DNA from: Lacisediminimonas sp.
Lineage (GTDB): Bacteria > Pseudomonadota > Gammaproteobacteria > Burkholderiales > Burkholderiaceae_D
Direction of reading: 5' to 3'
Length of the DNA: 46,900 nt
Assembly (NCBI RefSeq): GCF_030645335.1
Contig: NZ_JAUSNH010000014.1
Coordinates: forward strand, 1-46,900
Shown: positions 1 through 7,791 of the stretch, piece after piece
How the letters are laid out: each line of letters opens with the position of its first letter
Numbering within the stretch: the stretch's first letter is position 1
The notes under the pieces: generated by a model
The model's input: only the letters and a program-made list of their open reading frames with translations
Told to the model about the DNA's origin: nothing
Databases searched by the model: none
Position numbers and translations under genes: made by a program

Positions 1-639
1 GGCCGTGTAGCCCAGCATGCGCTCGGCTCCGACGTTGAAAATCTGGATGACGCCCATGGCGTCGGTGGCGATGCTGGAAAAGTTGGCGCTGTCGAAGATC
101 GCTTTCTGCAGCGCGCCCGCCTTGAGCAGCGCATCTTCCGCCTGCTTGCGCGCGGTATTGTCGGTGCCGATCAACAGGTAGCCGATGATGGCGTTGTCAT
201 CGTCACGCAGCGCCGTGACCGATACCACCGCCGGGAAGCGGCTGCCGTCTTTGCGGATGTAGGTCAGTTCGTAAATGTCTTCGATGCCGCGCGAGGCCTT
301 GAACACCAGCGCTTCAAAGCCCGGCTCAATCGGGGTACCGAGCTCGATGCTGAGGGCCTTGGCGCGCTCGATCACTTCCTGCGGGTCGGAAATCTCGGCC
401 GGCGTGATCTTGTTCATCACTTCGACAGCCGTGTATCCCAGCATGCGCTCGGCGCCAACGTTGAAAATCTGGATCACGCCCCGCGCGTCAGTCGCAATGC
501 TCGAAAAATTGGCACTGCCGAAAATCGCCCGCTGCAATGCGCCGGCCTTGAGCAGCACTTCCTGATGCTGTGCCTCAGAAACGCCGTCCGCCTTGGCAAC
601 CAGGTTTTCGGGAGTCTGCTTCGCACTTGTGTTTGACAT
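1..639 (-). CDS. PAS-repeat sensory protein (N-terminal part, runs off the left edge)
   Basis: The frame is open from an ATG at 639 to the window edge, so 213 residues of a longer protein are visible. After a short hydrophilic N-terminus there is a PAS domain (about residues 28-155, with GVIQIFNVGAERMLGY, ELTYIRKDGSRFP and a GYLLIGTDNTARKQAE end). A second, almost identical PAS domain starts at about residue 170 and is cut by the edge. The repeat period is 426 bp (142 residues). No signal peptide or membrane segment is seen in this part, so a cytoplasmic sensor is likely. In related betaproteobacteria such PAS arrays lead into histidine kinase/receiver modules or GGDEF output domains (family knowledge); the output domain here lies outside the window. 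Ligand unknown. Confidence 0.85.
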   Translation of the reverse strand, partial: MSNTSAKQTPENLVAKADGVSEAQHQEVLLKAGALQRAIFGSANFSSIATDARGVIQIFNVGAERMLGYTAVEVMNKITPAEISDPQEVIERAKALSIELGTPIEPGFEALVFKASRGIEDIYELTYIRKDGSRFPAVVSVTALRDDDNAIIGYLLIGTDNTARKQAEDALLKAGALQKAIFDSANFSSIATDAMGVIQIFNVGAERMLGYTA

Positions 640-986
640 GGTCTATTTCTACAAAATGAGGCTATCTGAAGGGAAAACTCAGGCGACAAACTCGCATCAG
701 AAATTCTCGGCGGGCAGTTTCAAAGCCATCGCAGTGCACGACGCCCCTCAGGGTAAGGAATGTGTATTTTTCCTTCTGTACGCTGGCGCGCATAGGCGCA
801 AAAAAGTTGCCCGATCGGCTATTTTCTGAAGGAATCCCACTGGATTTGCGGAAAATCGGGGGAGATGTGCAAAGGGCGATGACGGGCACAGGAGGGATGT
901 GACGCTTCGGGCCAATAGCCAATGAAAACAATGGCTTGGTCCGAATCTGATTCTTTTTCGGGTCGAATTCAGGCGCAATAAGACAC
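640..986. other. Intergenic region, no gene supported
   Basis: About 350 bp upstream of the PAS sensor and downstream of the TctC-type gene. Short reading frames exist on both strands, but none has a convincing ribosome binding site or protein-like composition. It probably carries the sensor promoter; I could not pick out clear -35/-10 boxes. Confidence 0.5.
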
Positions 987-1014
987 AAGGGCTTACGCTT
1001 TCGCGTAAGCCCTT
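987..1014 (-). terminator. Hairpin terminator downstream of the TctC-type gene
   Basis: A perfect 12-bp inverted repeat (AAGGGCTTACGC and its complement) with a 4-nt TTTC loop lies 54 bp past the stop of the 1068-2045 gene. The T-tract after it on the minus strand is weak. Confidence 0.7.
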
Positions 1015-1067
1015 GACTGTTTCAGGATCAGCAACTGGCCAAAAAGTTGGCTAGGCAAGCCGGTGCA

Positions 1068-2045
1068 TCAGTTCGGCTTCAGGTTCGCCGACTTGATCAG
1101 TTTCGCAAATTTTTCGATATCCGCCGCAACTGCCGCCCGCATGTCAGCCGAGGAACCTGGCACCGGCTCTGTTTTCGCATTCAGCAATTGCTGCCGGACA
1201 GCCGGGTCGTTCAAGGATGCGACGAGCTCCTTGTTGATGCGGCTCACGATCTGCGGTGGCGTGCCCGCCGCCATGATGAGCCCGACCCACGAGGTGAGTT
1301 CATAACCGGGCACACCGGCCTCAGCCATGGTCGGCAACTCGGGCGCAATCGCGGAGCGTTTGCTGGAGGTGACCGCAAGTGCTTTCAGGCGTCCGGTTTC
1401 CAGGAAGGGCTTGACCGTCGCCAGGTCGATGATGCCCATCTGGATATGACCGGCCAGCAAATCGACCATCGCCGGGTTGCTGCCTTTGTACGGTGAGTGG
1501 GCGATATCCACGGCCGCCATCTGCTTGAACAACTCGCCGGCCAGATGCATCGAGGTTCCGCCCCCGGCCGAACCGTAGGTAAACTGCTTCGGTTTGGACT
1601 TTGCCAGCGTGATCAATTCCTGCAGCGTATTGACATTCAGTGAAGGATTGATGACCAGCGCCATCGGGTTGTCGACGATCTTCGACACCAGCTCGAAATC
1701 TTTCAAAGGGGCATACGGCAGGTTAGGCATCCAGGTCACGTTGACCGCAAGCGACCCCGAAGTACCGATACCGATGGTATAGCCATCCGGCGCCGACTTG
1801 GCAACGGCATCTGCACCGATCACGCCGCCGGCCCCGGCCTTGTTATCGACCAATATCGGTTGACCCAGCCGTTGCGACATGGCATTGGCGACAATGCGGG
1901 CAACAATATCAGCCACGCCGCCAGGGGGAAAGCCGGCCATGAAACGGATCGGCTTGTTCGGGTAATCAGCCACATTGGACTGCGCACTGGCAAACGGGGT
2001 AAGTGCGATCAGGCCTGCTGCAAGTACAAAGGCGTATTTCTTCAA
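1068..2045 (-). CDS. Tripartite tricarboxylate transporter-type substrate-binding protein (Bug/TctC family)
   Basis: A 325-residue periplasmic binding protein. I place the start at TTG 2045 because it has a GGAGA box nine bases upstream and is followed directly by a signal peptide (KKYAFVLAAGLIALTPFASA); the frame is open further upstream but reads as non-coding. Family signs are the YPNKPIRFMAGFPPGG start of the mature protein, the VDNKAGAGGVIGADAVAKSAPDGYT segment and YKGSNPAMVDLLAGHIQMG. Bug proteins bind carboxylates such as tricarboxylates, aromatic acids or nicotinate (family knowledge). No TctA/TctB membrane genes are nearby, so it is an orphan receptor, as is common in Burkholderiales. 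The substrate cannot be read from sequence. Confidence 0.9.
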   Translation of the reverse strand: MKKYAFVLAAGLIALTPFASAQSNVADYPNKPIRFMAGFPPGGVADIVARIVANAMSQRLGQPILVDNKAGAGGVIGADAVAKSAPDGYTIGIGTSGSLAVNVTWMPNLPYAPLKDFELVSKIVDNPMALVINPSLNVNTLQELITLAKSKPKQFTYGSAGGGTSMHLAGELFKQMAAVDIAHSPYKGSNPAMVDLLAGHIQMGIIDLATVKPFLETGRLKALAVTSSKRSAIAPELPTMAEAGVPGYELTSWVGLIMAAGTPPQIVSRINKELVASLNDPAVRQQLLNAKTEPVPGSSADMRAAVAADIEKFAKLIKSANLKPN

Positions 2046-2440
2046 GATTTTTGTCTCCGTCTGGATTTTTATATTCCGATCGAAAGTACACAGCCTCACC
2101 GGTGCATTTGCATGTTCCCCGCGCCCTGTAAGCGACGTGTGCAGATGCAGCAGACACTTTCGGACCACAACAAGGGAGAAACCCCGCACAGCAGCAAGCC
2201 CTGGTCGCCAGGATTTTCCCTTGTTTCAACGTCTACTATAGTGCACTAATCCCGATTGCAGGCGGTAAACAGGGCGAACTCAGCGATTGCCAGCCAAACG
2301 TGACGAGCGAGGACGAGCCTGTCCTGAGGGGAAACAAGACGATTTCAGACCGTCCATTCTCCTGGACAGCGCCTTGAGTAGCCGACGCACGGCCCGGCAT
2401 AAAAAAAGCGATCAGCAAAAATCCGGACGAACAGCCTGCG
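2046..2440. other. Intergenic region, no gene supported
   Basis: About 395 bp between the TctC-type start and the DUF4142 stop. It must hold the promoter of the TctC-type gene. Overlapping short frames on both strands look like chance openings. No strong hairpin was found. Confidence 0.5.
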
Positions 2441-2965
2441 TCATTGCAGGCTCTGCAACAGCGCCTTGGCGTGATCACGGTGCGCCACGAATGCCGGCCG
2501 CACGCTTTCAAGCAAAGCCTTGAACTCCTCGTTCCTTGCACCGGGTATCAGGTTGTTGTCGAGGCCGTCAATGATGGCCTGGTGATACGTCACTTCATTG
2601 TCGACATAGGCCTTGTCGAACGCCGGTCCCTTGAGCTTCTTCAGCTTTGCCGTGACCTCGGCGGCGTCGCCTTTCAGGTTCTTGACGTTGTCGCTCTGCG
2701 CGGGCTTGATCTTCAGCTTTTTCACCAGGTCCGTCGCCGCCTTGTTGACAGCGGTGTGGTCACTCACCATCTGCCGGGCAAAGTCCAGCACCTCTTTGTT
2801 TTTCGACTGCTTGATGGCGAGCTTTCCGGCGTTGATATCGATCGTGTTGGCAGTGACGACGATCAGGGCGATCTGCGCCTCGCTGAGCCGGGACATTTGC
2901 GCGGACGCGATGGATGCCGAAAGGGCGAACAAGCAGGTGGCGACACCGATGATCAGTTTTTTCAT
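2441..2965 (-). CDS. DUF4142 family exported protein
   Basis: A 174-residue protein starting at ATG 2965 (AAGGA eight bases upstream). It has a clear signal peptide (MKKLIIGVATCLFALSASIASA), and the mature part is a helical DUF4142 domain with the recognisable NAGKLAIKQSKNKEVLDFARQMVSDH and HHQAIIDGLDN-like (here YHQAIIDGLDN) segments. DUF4142 proteins are small, ferritin-like-looking periplasmic or outer-membrane-associated helical bundles of unknown function, often stress-linked (family knowledge). The gene stands alone. Its ribosome binding site is inside the 3' arm of a 17-bp hairpin, which may control translation. The longer upstream frame is not used because it would run through the hairpin and lacks a signal sequence. 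Confidence 0.88.
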   Translation of the reverse strand: MKKLIIGVATCLFALSASIASAQMSRLSEAQIALIVVTANTIDINAGKLAIKQSKNKEVLDFARQMVSDHTAVNKAATDLVKKLKIKPAQSDNVKNLKGDAAEVTAKLKKLKGPAFDKAYVDNEVTYHQAIIDGLDNNLIPGARNEEFKALLESVRPAFVAHRDHAKALLQSLQ

Positions 2966-2973
2966 ATTGAAGT

Positions 2974-3015
2974 TCCTTATAATGGCCAGCTCTGTACCGC
3001 TGGCCATTATAAGGA
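2974..3015 (-). promoter_or_regulatory. 17-bp hairpin covering the DUF4142 ribosome binding site
   Basis: Positions 2974-2990 and 2999-3015 are perfectly complementary with an 8-nt loop. In the minus-strand transcript the 3' arm contains the AAGGA box that serves ATG 2965, so folding would hide the ribosome binding site. Confidence 0.65.
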
Positions 3016-3062
3016 TGAACCGCCGACGGTGTGGGTGGGCTGATGCGGGCGGCGGAAATACG

Positions 3063-3092
3063 AAAGGCCAGATGGATGCCCATCTGGCCTTT
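3063..3092. terminator. Hairpin terminator after the RhoGAP-domain gene
   Basis: A perfect 13-bp stem (AAAGGCCAGATGG) with an ATGC loop, flanked by A's on the left and T's on the right, so it can act on either strand. It lies about 50 bp past the stop of the 3144-5708 gene. A second small hairpin (9-bp arms, 3108-3127) lies between the two. Confidence 0.7.
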
Positions 3093-3143
3093 GCAAACAG
3101 CGAGATTGGCATTGGCTGGCCAATGCCTTCATATTGGGTCACA

Positions 3144-5708
3144 TTACTTTTGCTTGCGTGACTCCGGCGATGGCTTGAAGTACTTGTCCGGGTCCGAACC
3201 CAGTTCCGTCGCTGCGAGCTTGGCCCTCCTGCCACTTTCCCTGGATGCCACCCCTCCTGCCGTAGCGTCTGCCTGCTTCGCCATTTCCTCCGCTACGAGT
3301 TCGGGGTGATGCGCACCCCAAATTTCCGACAGTGAATCCGAGGTCTCTCCCAATACCGCAACAATGGCCAAGTAATAATTTGACGCCAGGCCGAGGACAG
3401 AGAGACTCTCTTTTTCCTCATCTTCCGTGTTTTTATCGATCACATCCAGTATCTTGCGAAGCGCCGAAAAAAAGCCATGTACATGAGCCCGCTCCTCGGG
3501 ACTCAAGCATCGTTGCAACAGCTCCCTGGCTTGGTCAACTTTACCCTGGCTGAGTGCATCCAAAATAGCGACTTTCTCCAGATCGCTCATTTTCCCCTTC
3601 ATTAGCTGGCGCAAATCTTCAATGGCCCGCAGCATGACAACATCGATCAGGTTCAACTGAGCAATCCGACCATTGGGAACCTTGTCCACGAACCGCCCAA
3701 AAAATTCAAGGAATTTCCCGTCCTGATAACTCTTCTCAAGACCGGCCGGCACGTCGATAGACTCCATTACAGTGCCGTTCTGAAAAACCTGGCGCATGGG
3801 CGGAGTTTCATTCTGGTAGGTAAAGCCAAACCGATTGGGCAGATAGTCGAACGCGTCGGCCGCATCGCTGAGCGCCGATAGGCATACAAGCCAAGGTTTC
3901 ATCGGCTTTTGTCCAACGGCCGCGGCCGTGCTGGTAGGCGTCGATAGTGCCGAGGGCGACTGCATGTCGAGTGCTGCCTGGTATGCGGGCGTCTTGGACC
4001 GAGACGGCTTGGGGCCGGCTTCGAGTTGCTTGAAATAGTGGGGCGCATTCTCAATGAGATGCGCGATCAATCTTTGCGGCCCCATGTCGCGATCTGAATT
4101 GCTCTTGATCAATCCGGGCCAGACGACAATCGCCAGGTTGGCTGCAGTCATTTTATTCTCTGCTTGCTTTTGTTGAACCTGGTAGCAAAGATTGATCAGC
4201 GTCTCCCAGATTTTCAATTCATCGGGCGGCAGCTTCTGCAGCAAGGCCGTGACTTCCTCGGCTGCTTTTCCCTGCTGCATCGAGTCGATCTTGCTATTCA
4301 GTCCCGCTACGTCAGTAACAGAGAGAAATTTGTTGGAGCGCTCCCTGAGAAGCGTCTTTGCCACAGCAACTGCCTCCAGCGCCTTATCCGGGTTACTCGC
4401 CTTTATCTTGATCGCGGCATTGTCGTGGACCTCTGACACGGCCCGTGCAACATCCGCGGCGCTTGGAGACAGACGAAAAATTCCCTCGGTGCCTAGGGCA
4501 TCATTGATGCGCAGGGTTCTACTTACATGCTCCAGAACCGTGGCTGCCTTTGCGCTTAACGTCTTGTTCGTACTCAGTACGGAATCTCTCACTGATTGAG
4601 TCAGCTCTGCGGCGAATTGATCAGGCGTCTTCTTATTATCTTTGGCGATCTTTGCCAGGCGCATGTTTTTCCAGCTCGCCTTGAGATCGCGGCCCTGCAT
4701 CGGAATGTCCTTTGTCGTGGCATTTCCATCAGTCGCCAGGCGCTGCAGCATGCCACTTTCGATCCGCCTTTCTTCCCAACCCAGTTTTGAATGCTGCTTC
4801 ACAATCGCCGCGGTCTCCGCTTGCTTGACGACCGTGATTGACTCGACGTTCCCATCCTTATCGAATTTGACGCCGGTCACGATCAGTGGAATTTTCAGGT
4901 CTGGATCCAGTTTTTTCTGAAGGTCGATAATGGCTTGCCGATGATAGTGTGGCGCTGGCTTGCCGCTGAAGATCACCAATTTTTGAACATCAGTCCACGT
5001 CGCCGGTGCAGGCGTCTTTTCCGGTGCGGCCGGTGGCGGCTTTTTTTGTGTCTTGGTCGCGGGCGAGCCGTCCATCCTGTCGCCCGAATAGGACACCGTT
5101 TCGTCTTCCGATGAAGAACTGACGGAAACGCGCTTTGACGATGCCGATGTGGACGAGGAATCTACAGAGTCGATTACTGACGACGCATCGTCAGCGCTGC
5201 TTTCAGCCCCGCTTTTCGAGCTGTCTTCCGATGAAGAACGGACGGAAACCCGCTTTGACGATTGCGAGGTGGATGAAGAATCTCCGGAGCCGATCACTGA
5301 CGATGAATCTTTGTCGCTGCTTTCAGCCCCATTTTTCGGGCTGGCCACTGCCGCTTTGCGCGGGATCACTTTAAGCACATGCGCCCTGCTTTTACGTAGC
5401 TCGGCCGAAGATAAGGTGCTGTCGTCTGACGAATTGGCGGACACCCGGACCTCTTCGTACTTGTCTGCCTTTGAGGAGGCAGGCGATCTCGGCCTTGTCT
5501 TCGCCGCCCCACGATCGGCAGTTTTCCGCAGGTTGCTCACCAACTCGTCTTGCACGGATTTTTTCGCGCCTGCACCGCTTTTCTTTGCGGTGCTTGCCGC
5601 TTTGGATAGCGGCGCTGTCGTGGTCGCCCGGCCTGAACTGAGCCGGGGATTGACCGGCTTTTTCGTCGGTGTGGCCAACTCTTTTCGATTACCTGTGCGA
5701 TATGCCAT
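3144..5708 (-). CDS. RhoGAP-domain protein with Ser-rich repeat N-terminus (predicted host-directed GTPase-activating effector)
   Basis: An 854-residue protein; ATG 5708 has GGGGA six bases upstream. Residues 1-125 are basic and Ser/Thr/Ala-rich. Residues about 126-202 hold two 40-residue Ser/Asp repeats (120-bp DNA repeat). Residues 215-235 are Pro/Lys-rich. About 365-565 read as a eukaryotic RhoGAP domain: EGIFRLS with arginine finger R412, KTLLRE (K451, R455) and NKMTAANLAIVVWPGLI (N524). These match p50RhoGAP R85, K122, R126 and N194 in identity and nearly in spacing (family knowledge). The remaining 290 residues are helical and unrecognised. There is no signal peptide or membrane segment. 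Base composition is visibly more AT-rich than the neighbours, which suggests acquisition. Bacterial RhoGAP toxins of the YopE/ExoS type are unrelated in fold, so this is a different class. Export as an effector is inference; no secretion genes lie here. Confidence 0.85.
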   Translation of the reverse strand: MAYRTGNRKELATPTKKPVNPRLSSGRATTTAPLSKAASTAKKSGAGAKKSVQDELVSNLRKTADRGAAKTRPRSPASSKADKYEEVRVSANSSDDSTLSSAELRKSRAHVLKVIPRKAAVASPKNGAESSDKDSSSVIGSGDSSSTSQSSKRVSVRSSSEDSSKSGAESSADDASSVIDSVDSSSTSASSKRVSVSSSSEDETVSYSGDRMDGSPATKTQKKPPPAAPEKTPAPATWTDVQKLVIFSGKPAPHYHRQAIIDLQKKLDPDLKIPLIVTGVKFDKDGNVESITVVKQAETAAIVKQHSKLGWEERRIESGMLQRLATDGNATTKDIPMQGRDLKASWKNMRLAKIAKDNKKTPDQFAAELTQSVRDSVLSTNKTLSAKAATVLEHVSRTLRINDALGTEGIFRLSPSAADVARAVSEVHDNAAIKIKASNPDKALEAVAVAKTLLRERSNKFLSVTDVAGLNSKIDSMQQGKAAEEVTALLQKLPPDELKIWETLINLCYQVQQKQAENKMTAANLAIVVWPGLIKSNSDRDMGPQRLIAHLIENAPHYFKQLEAGPKPSRSKTPAYQAALDMQSPSALSTPTSTAAAVGQKPMKPWLVCLSALSDAADAFDYLPNRFGFTYQNETPPMRQVFQNGTVMESIDVPAGLEKSYQDGKFLEFFGRFVDKVPNGRIAQLNLIDVVMLRAIEDLRQLMKGKMSDLEKVAILDALSQGKVDQARELLQRCLSPEERAHVHGFFSALRKILDVIDKNTEDEEKESLSVLGLASNYYLAIVAVLGETSDSLSEIWGAHHPELVAEEMAKQADATAGGVASRESGRRAKLAATELGSDPDKYFKPSPESRKQK
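5103..5342 (-). repeat. Two 120-bp tandem repeats inside the RhoGAP-domain gene
   Basis: Units 5103-5222 and 5223-5342 share long identical stretches (for example the opening GTCTTCCGATGAAGAAC). They encode two 40-residue Ser/Asp-rich blocks that each contain SSKRVSV and GAESS motifs. Confidence 0.8.
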
Positions 5709-5900
5709 TGGATTTCCCCGTGCGGATGGAGTGAAACTGGACGCAGCATTTGTCGGGCGCTTAGTAACGATTAACGCTTAATTGTTCCTTTATCGCCCAA
5801 TTGTTGGGGGTGCATTTGGCTGGATTTGCCGAATGCCACTCGCAAATTGGCGTGCTAAGCTCTCGCCAAATTAATAACAATTCACCTGGAGACAAAAAAA
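5709..5900. promoter_or_regulatory. Divergent promoter region between the RhoGAP-domain gene and a TctC-type gene
   Basis: A 192-bp AT-richer gap with starts on both sides. It contains an imperfect inverted repeat (AAATTGGCG at 5844-5852 and CGCCAAATT at 5864-5872, one mismatch) just upstream of the rightward gene, which may be an operator. No firm -35/-10 pair was assigned. Confidence 0.45.
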
Positions 5901-6863
5901 ATGAAGCTCGTCCTTCTGGCGGTGGTCGCTGCGCTGGCTCTGCCTGGCAGCCACGTCCTGGCCGACACCTGGCCCAGCAAACCAATACGCCTGATCGTGC
6001 CCTTGACCGCTGGCTCGGGCGCCGACGTTGCGGGCCGCATCATTGCCCGCCATATGAGCGAGGCGCTCAAGCAGCCGGTCACTGTCGAGAACCGTCCGGG
6101 TGCGGGTGGGCAGATCGGCACCCAGGTAGTGGCATCGGCCGCGCCGGATGGCTATACGCTGCTGGTACAGTCCGCTTCACACGCGGCCAATCCGGCAATC
6201 TACAAGAAGCTGCCCTACGATCCGCTCAGGGACTTTGTCGATGTCGCACTGCTGGGCGTGACGCCCTATGTCATGGTGACCAGCAAGGACGGCCCGTATC
6301 AGACGCCAAAGGCGCTGATCGATGCGGCCCGCGCCAGACCCGGCCAGGTGCCATTTGCTTCGGCCGGCGTCGGCAGCTCGACCCACCTGGCTGCCGAATA
6401 CTTTGCACAGGTGGCCGGCGTCAAGATGATGCATGTGCCGTACAAAGGCTCGCCGGAAGCGATCCAGGATTCGATCGCCGGACGCACTGCCTTTTACATG
6501 GCGCCGATCAACACCGCCGTGGGCCACGTCAACGGCGCCAGGTTGACAGCATTGGGGGTCACCTCGAAGCAGCGCAATGAAGCATTGCCGAACGTGCCGA
6601 CGCTGGCCGAGCAGGGCGTCAATGATTTCAGCATCGGGCTGTGGTTCGGCATGTGGGCGCCGACCGGCACGCCTGCCGACGTCGTGCAAAAGCTCAATGC
6701 GCAAGTCGCCGTGGCGCTGCAGGACAAGGGCGTGCGCGAGCAGTTTGCCAAGCTCGGCATCGGCGCATCGACGATGAAGCCGGAGGAATTCGCGCGTTTC
6801 GTGCGGGATGAAATCGCGACCAACAAGCGCATCGTCGCCAGCGCCGGCATCCAGCCGGAATAA
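5901..6863 (+). CDS. Tripartite tricarboxylate transporter-type substrate-binding protein (Bug/TctC family)
   Basis: A 320-residue periplasmic receptor, ATG 5901 with GGAG upstream. The signal peptide (MKLVLLAVVAALALPGSHVLA) is followed by the family start WPSKPIRLIVPLTAGSGADV. Later motifs are VENRPGAGGQIGTQVVASAAPDGYTLL and PYKGSPEAIQDSIAGRTAFYM. It lies 46 bp before an enol-lactonase-like gene on the same strand, and the two probably form an operon, so the ligand may be a protocatechuate-, lactone- or muconate-type acid (inference). No TctAB partners are present. It is a distant paralogue of the 1068-2045 protein. Confidence 0.9.
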   Translation: MKLVLLAVVAALALPGSHVLADTWPSKPIRLIVPLTAGSGADVAGRIIARHMSEALKQPVTVENRPGAGGQIGTQVVASAAPDGYTLLVQSASHAANPAIYKKLPYDPLRDFVDVALLGVTPYVMVTSKDGPYQTPKALIDAARARPGQVPFASAGVGSSTHLAAEYFAQVAGVKMMHVPYKGSPEAIQDSIAGRTAFYMAPINTAVGHVNGARLTALGVTSKQRNEALPNVPTLAEQGVNDFSIGLWFGMWAPTGTPADVVQKLNAQVAVALQDKGVREQFAKLGIGASTMKPEEFARFVRDEIATNKRIVASAGIQPE

Positions 6864-6909
6864 GCGTCATCCAGAACTGAACCCCAGAAAAAAGAGAAAG
6901 GATTTGTCG

Positions 6910-7710
6910 ATGTCAGTACGCACCATACAAGCCAACGGTATCCGGATTGCCTACCGTTTCGATGGCCCCGAAACGGCGCCGGTCGTCATGCTCAGCAATA
7001 GCCTGATGGCGGACATGTCGATGTGGGAGCCGCAGATGGCGGCGCTGAGCGCGCACTTTCGCGTGCTGCGCGCCGATACCCGCGGACATGGCCAGACCGA
7101 AGTCACGCCCGCCCCCTACTCGATCGCGTTGCTGGCGCAGGATGCAATCGCCCTGCTCGATGCGCTGGGCATTGCCAAAGTCCATTTCGTCGGCCTGTCG
7201 AAAGGCGGCATGATCGGCCAGTACCTGGGCGCGCGCCACCCAGGGCGCATTGCGTCGCTGACGCTGTGCGACACGGCCAGCGAGATGCCGACCCATGCGA
7301 TGTGGGACCAGCGGCTCCAGACCGCGCGGGAGGCCGGCACAGCAGGTTTGGTCGACGGCACGCTGCAGCGCTGGTTCACGCCGGGCTTTGCCCAGCGCGC
7401 GCCGCAGGAAATCGGGAAAGTGCGGACGATGATCCTGGGAACGCCGGTAGAAGGCTATATCGGCTGCGCCAGCGCGGTGCGCAATATGAGCCAGACCGGA
7501 TTGCTGCGGGACATCCACGTTCCCACGCACATCATCGTCGGGGAAAGCGATCCGGCGTGCACGGTCGAACAGTCGCGGGTGCTGCACGAACATATCATCG
7601 GCTCGACCATGGCGGTGTTGCCCGACAGCGCGCACTTGTCGAATATCGAGCAGCCTGAATTGTTCAACCGCGAGCTGCTGGGATTCCTGGAATTGCAGTT
7701 AAAGAAGTAG
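6910..7710 (+). CDS. Alpha/beta-hydrolase, 3-oxoadipate enol-lactonase-like
   Basis: 266 residues from ATG 6910, preceded by AAAGGA; a longer in-frame opening overlaps the previous gene and is not used. It has an alpha/beta-hydrolase layout: oxyanion region VVMLSNSLMADMSMW, the DTRGHGQT turn, nucleophile elbow GLSKGG with S97, a late acidic loop VGESDPAC and the catalytic His in DSAHLSNIEQP. The SNSL and GLSKGGM variants and the length fit PcaD-like enol-lactonases of the beta-ketoadipate pathway, which hydrolyse 3-oxoadipate enol-lactone in the cytoplasm (family knowledge). No other pca gene is here, so a related lactone substrate is equally possible. Confidence 0.8.
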   Translation: MSVRTIQANGIRIAYRFDGPETAPVVMLSNSLMADMSMWEPQMAALSAHFRVLRADTRGHGQTEVTPAPYSIALLAQDAIALLDALGIAKVHFVGLSKGGMIGQYLGARHPGRIASLTLCDTASEMPTHAMWDQRLQTAREAGTAGLVDGTLQRWFTPGFAQRAPQEIGKVRTMILGTPVEGYIGCASAVRNMSQTGLLRDIHVPTHIIVGESDPACTVEQSRVLHEHIIGSTMAVLPDSAHLSNIEQPELFNRELLGFLELQLKK

Positions 7711-7759
7711 CTGACCGATGCGACCTGGAGGCGGGTAGCCGACAAGCCGCCGGCCGCCA

Positions 7760-7783
7760 GGCTTCAAGCTCAGGCTTGAAGCC
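7760..7783. terminator. Bidirectional hairpin terminator between convergent genes
   Basis: A perfect 10-bp stem (GGCTTCAAGC) with a TCAG loop, centred between the hydrolase stop at 7710 and the amidohydrolase stop at 7792. Confidence 0.65.
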
Positions 7784-7791
7784 AAGGTTCA

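Noticed and set aside
662-988. A 108-residue reading frame on the minus strand upstream of the PAS sensor
   Set aside because: No ribosome binding site, no recognisable motif, and it runs into the 987-1014 terminator.
3031-3309. A rightward frame starting in the hairpin region
   Set aside because: It overlaps the 3' end of the RhoGAP-domain gene and two hairpins; composition looks like a shadow of the other strand.
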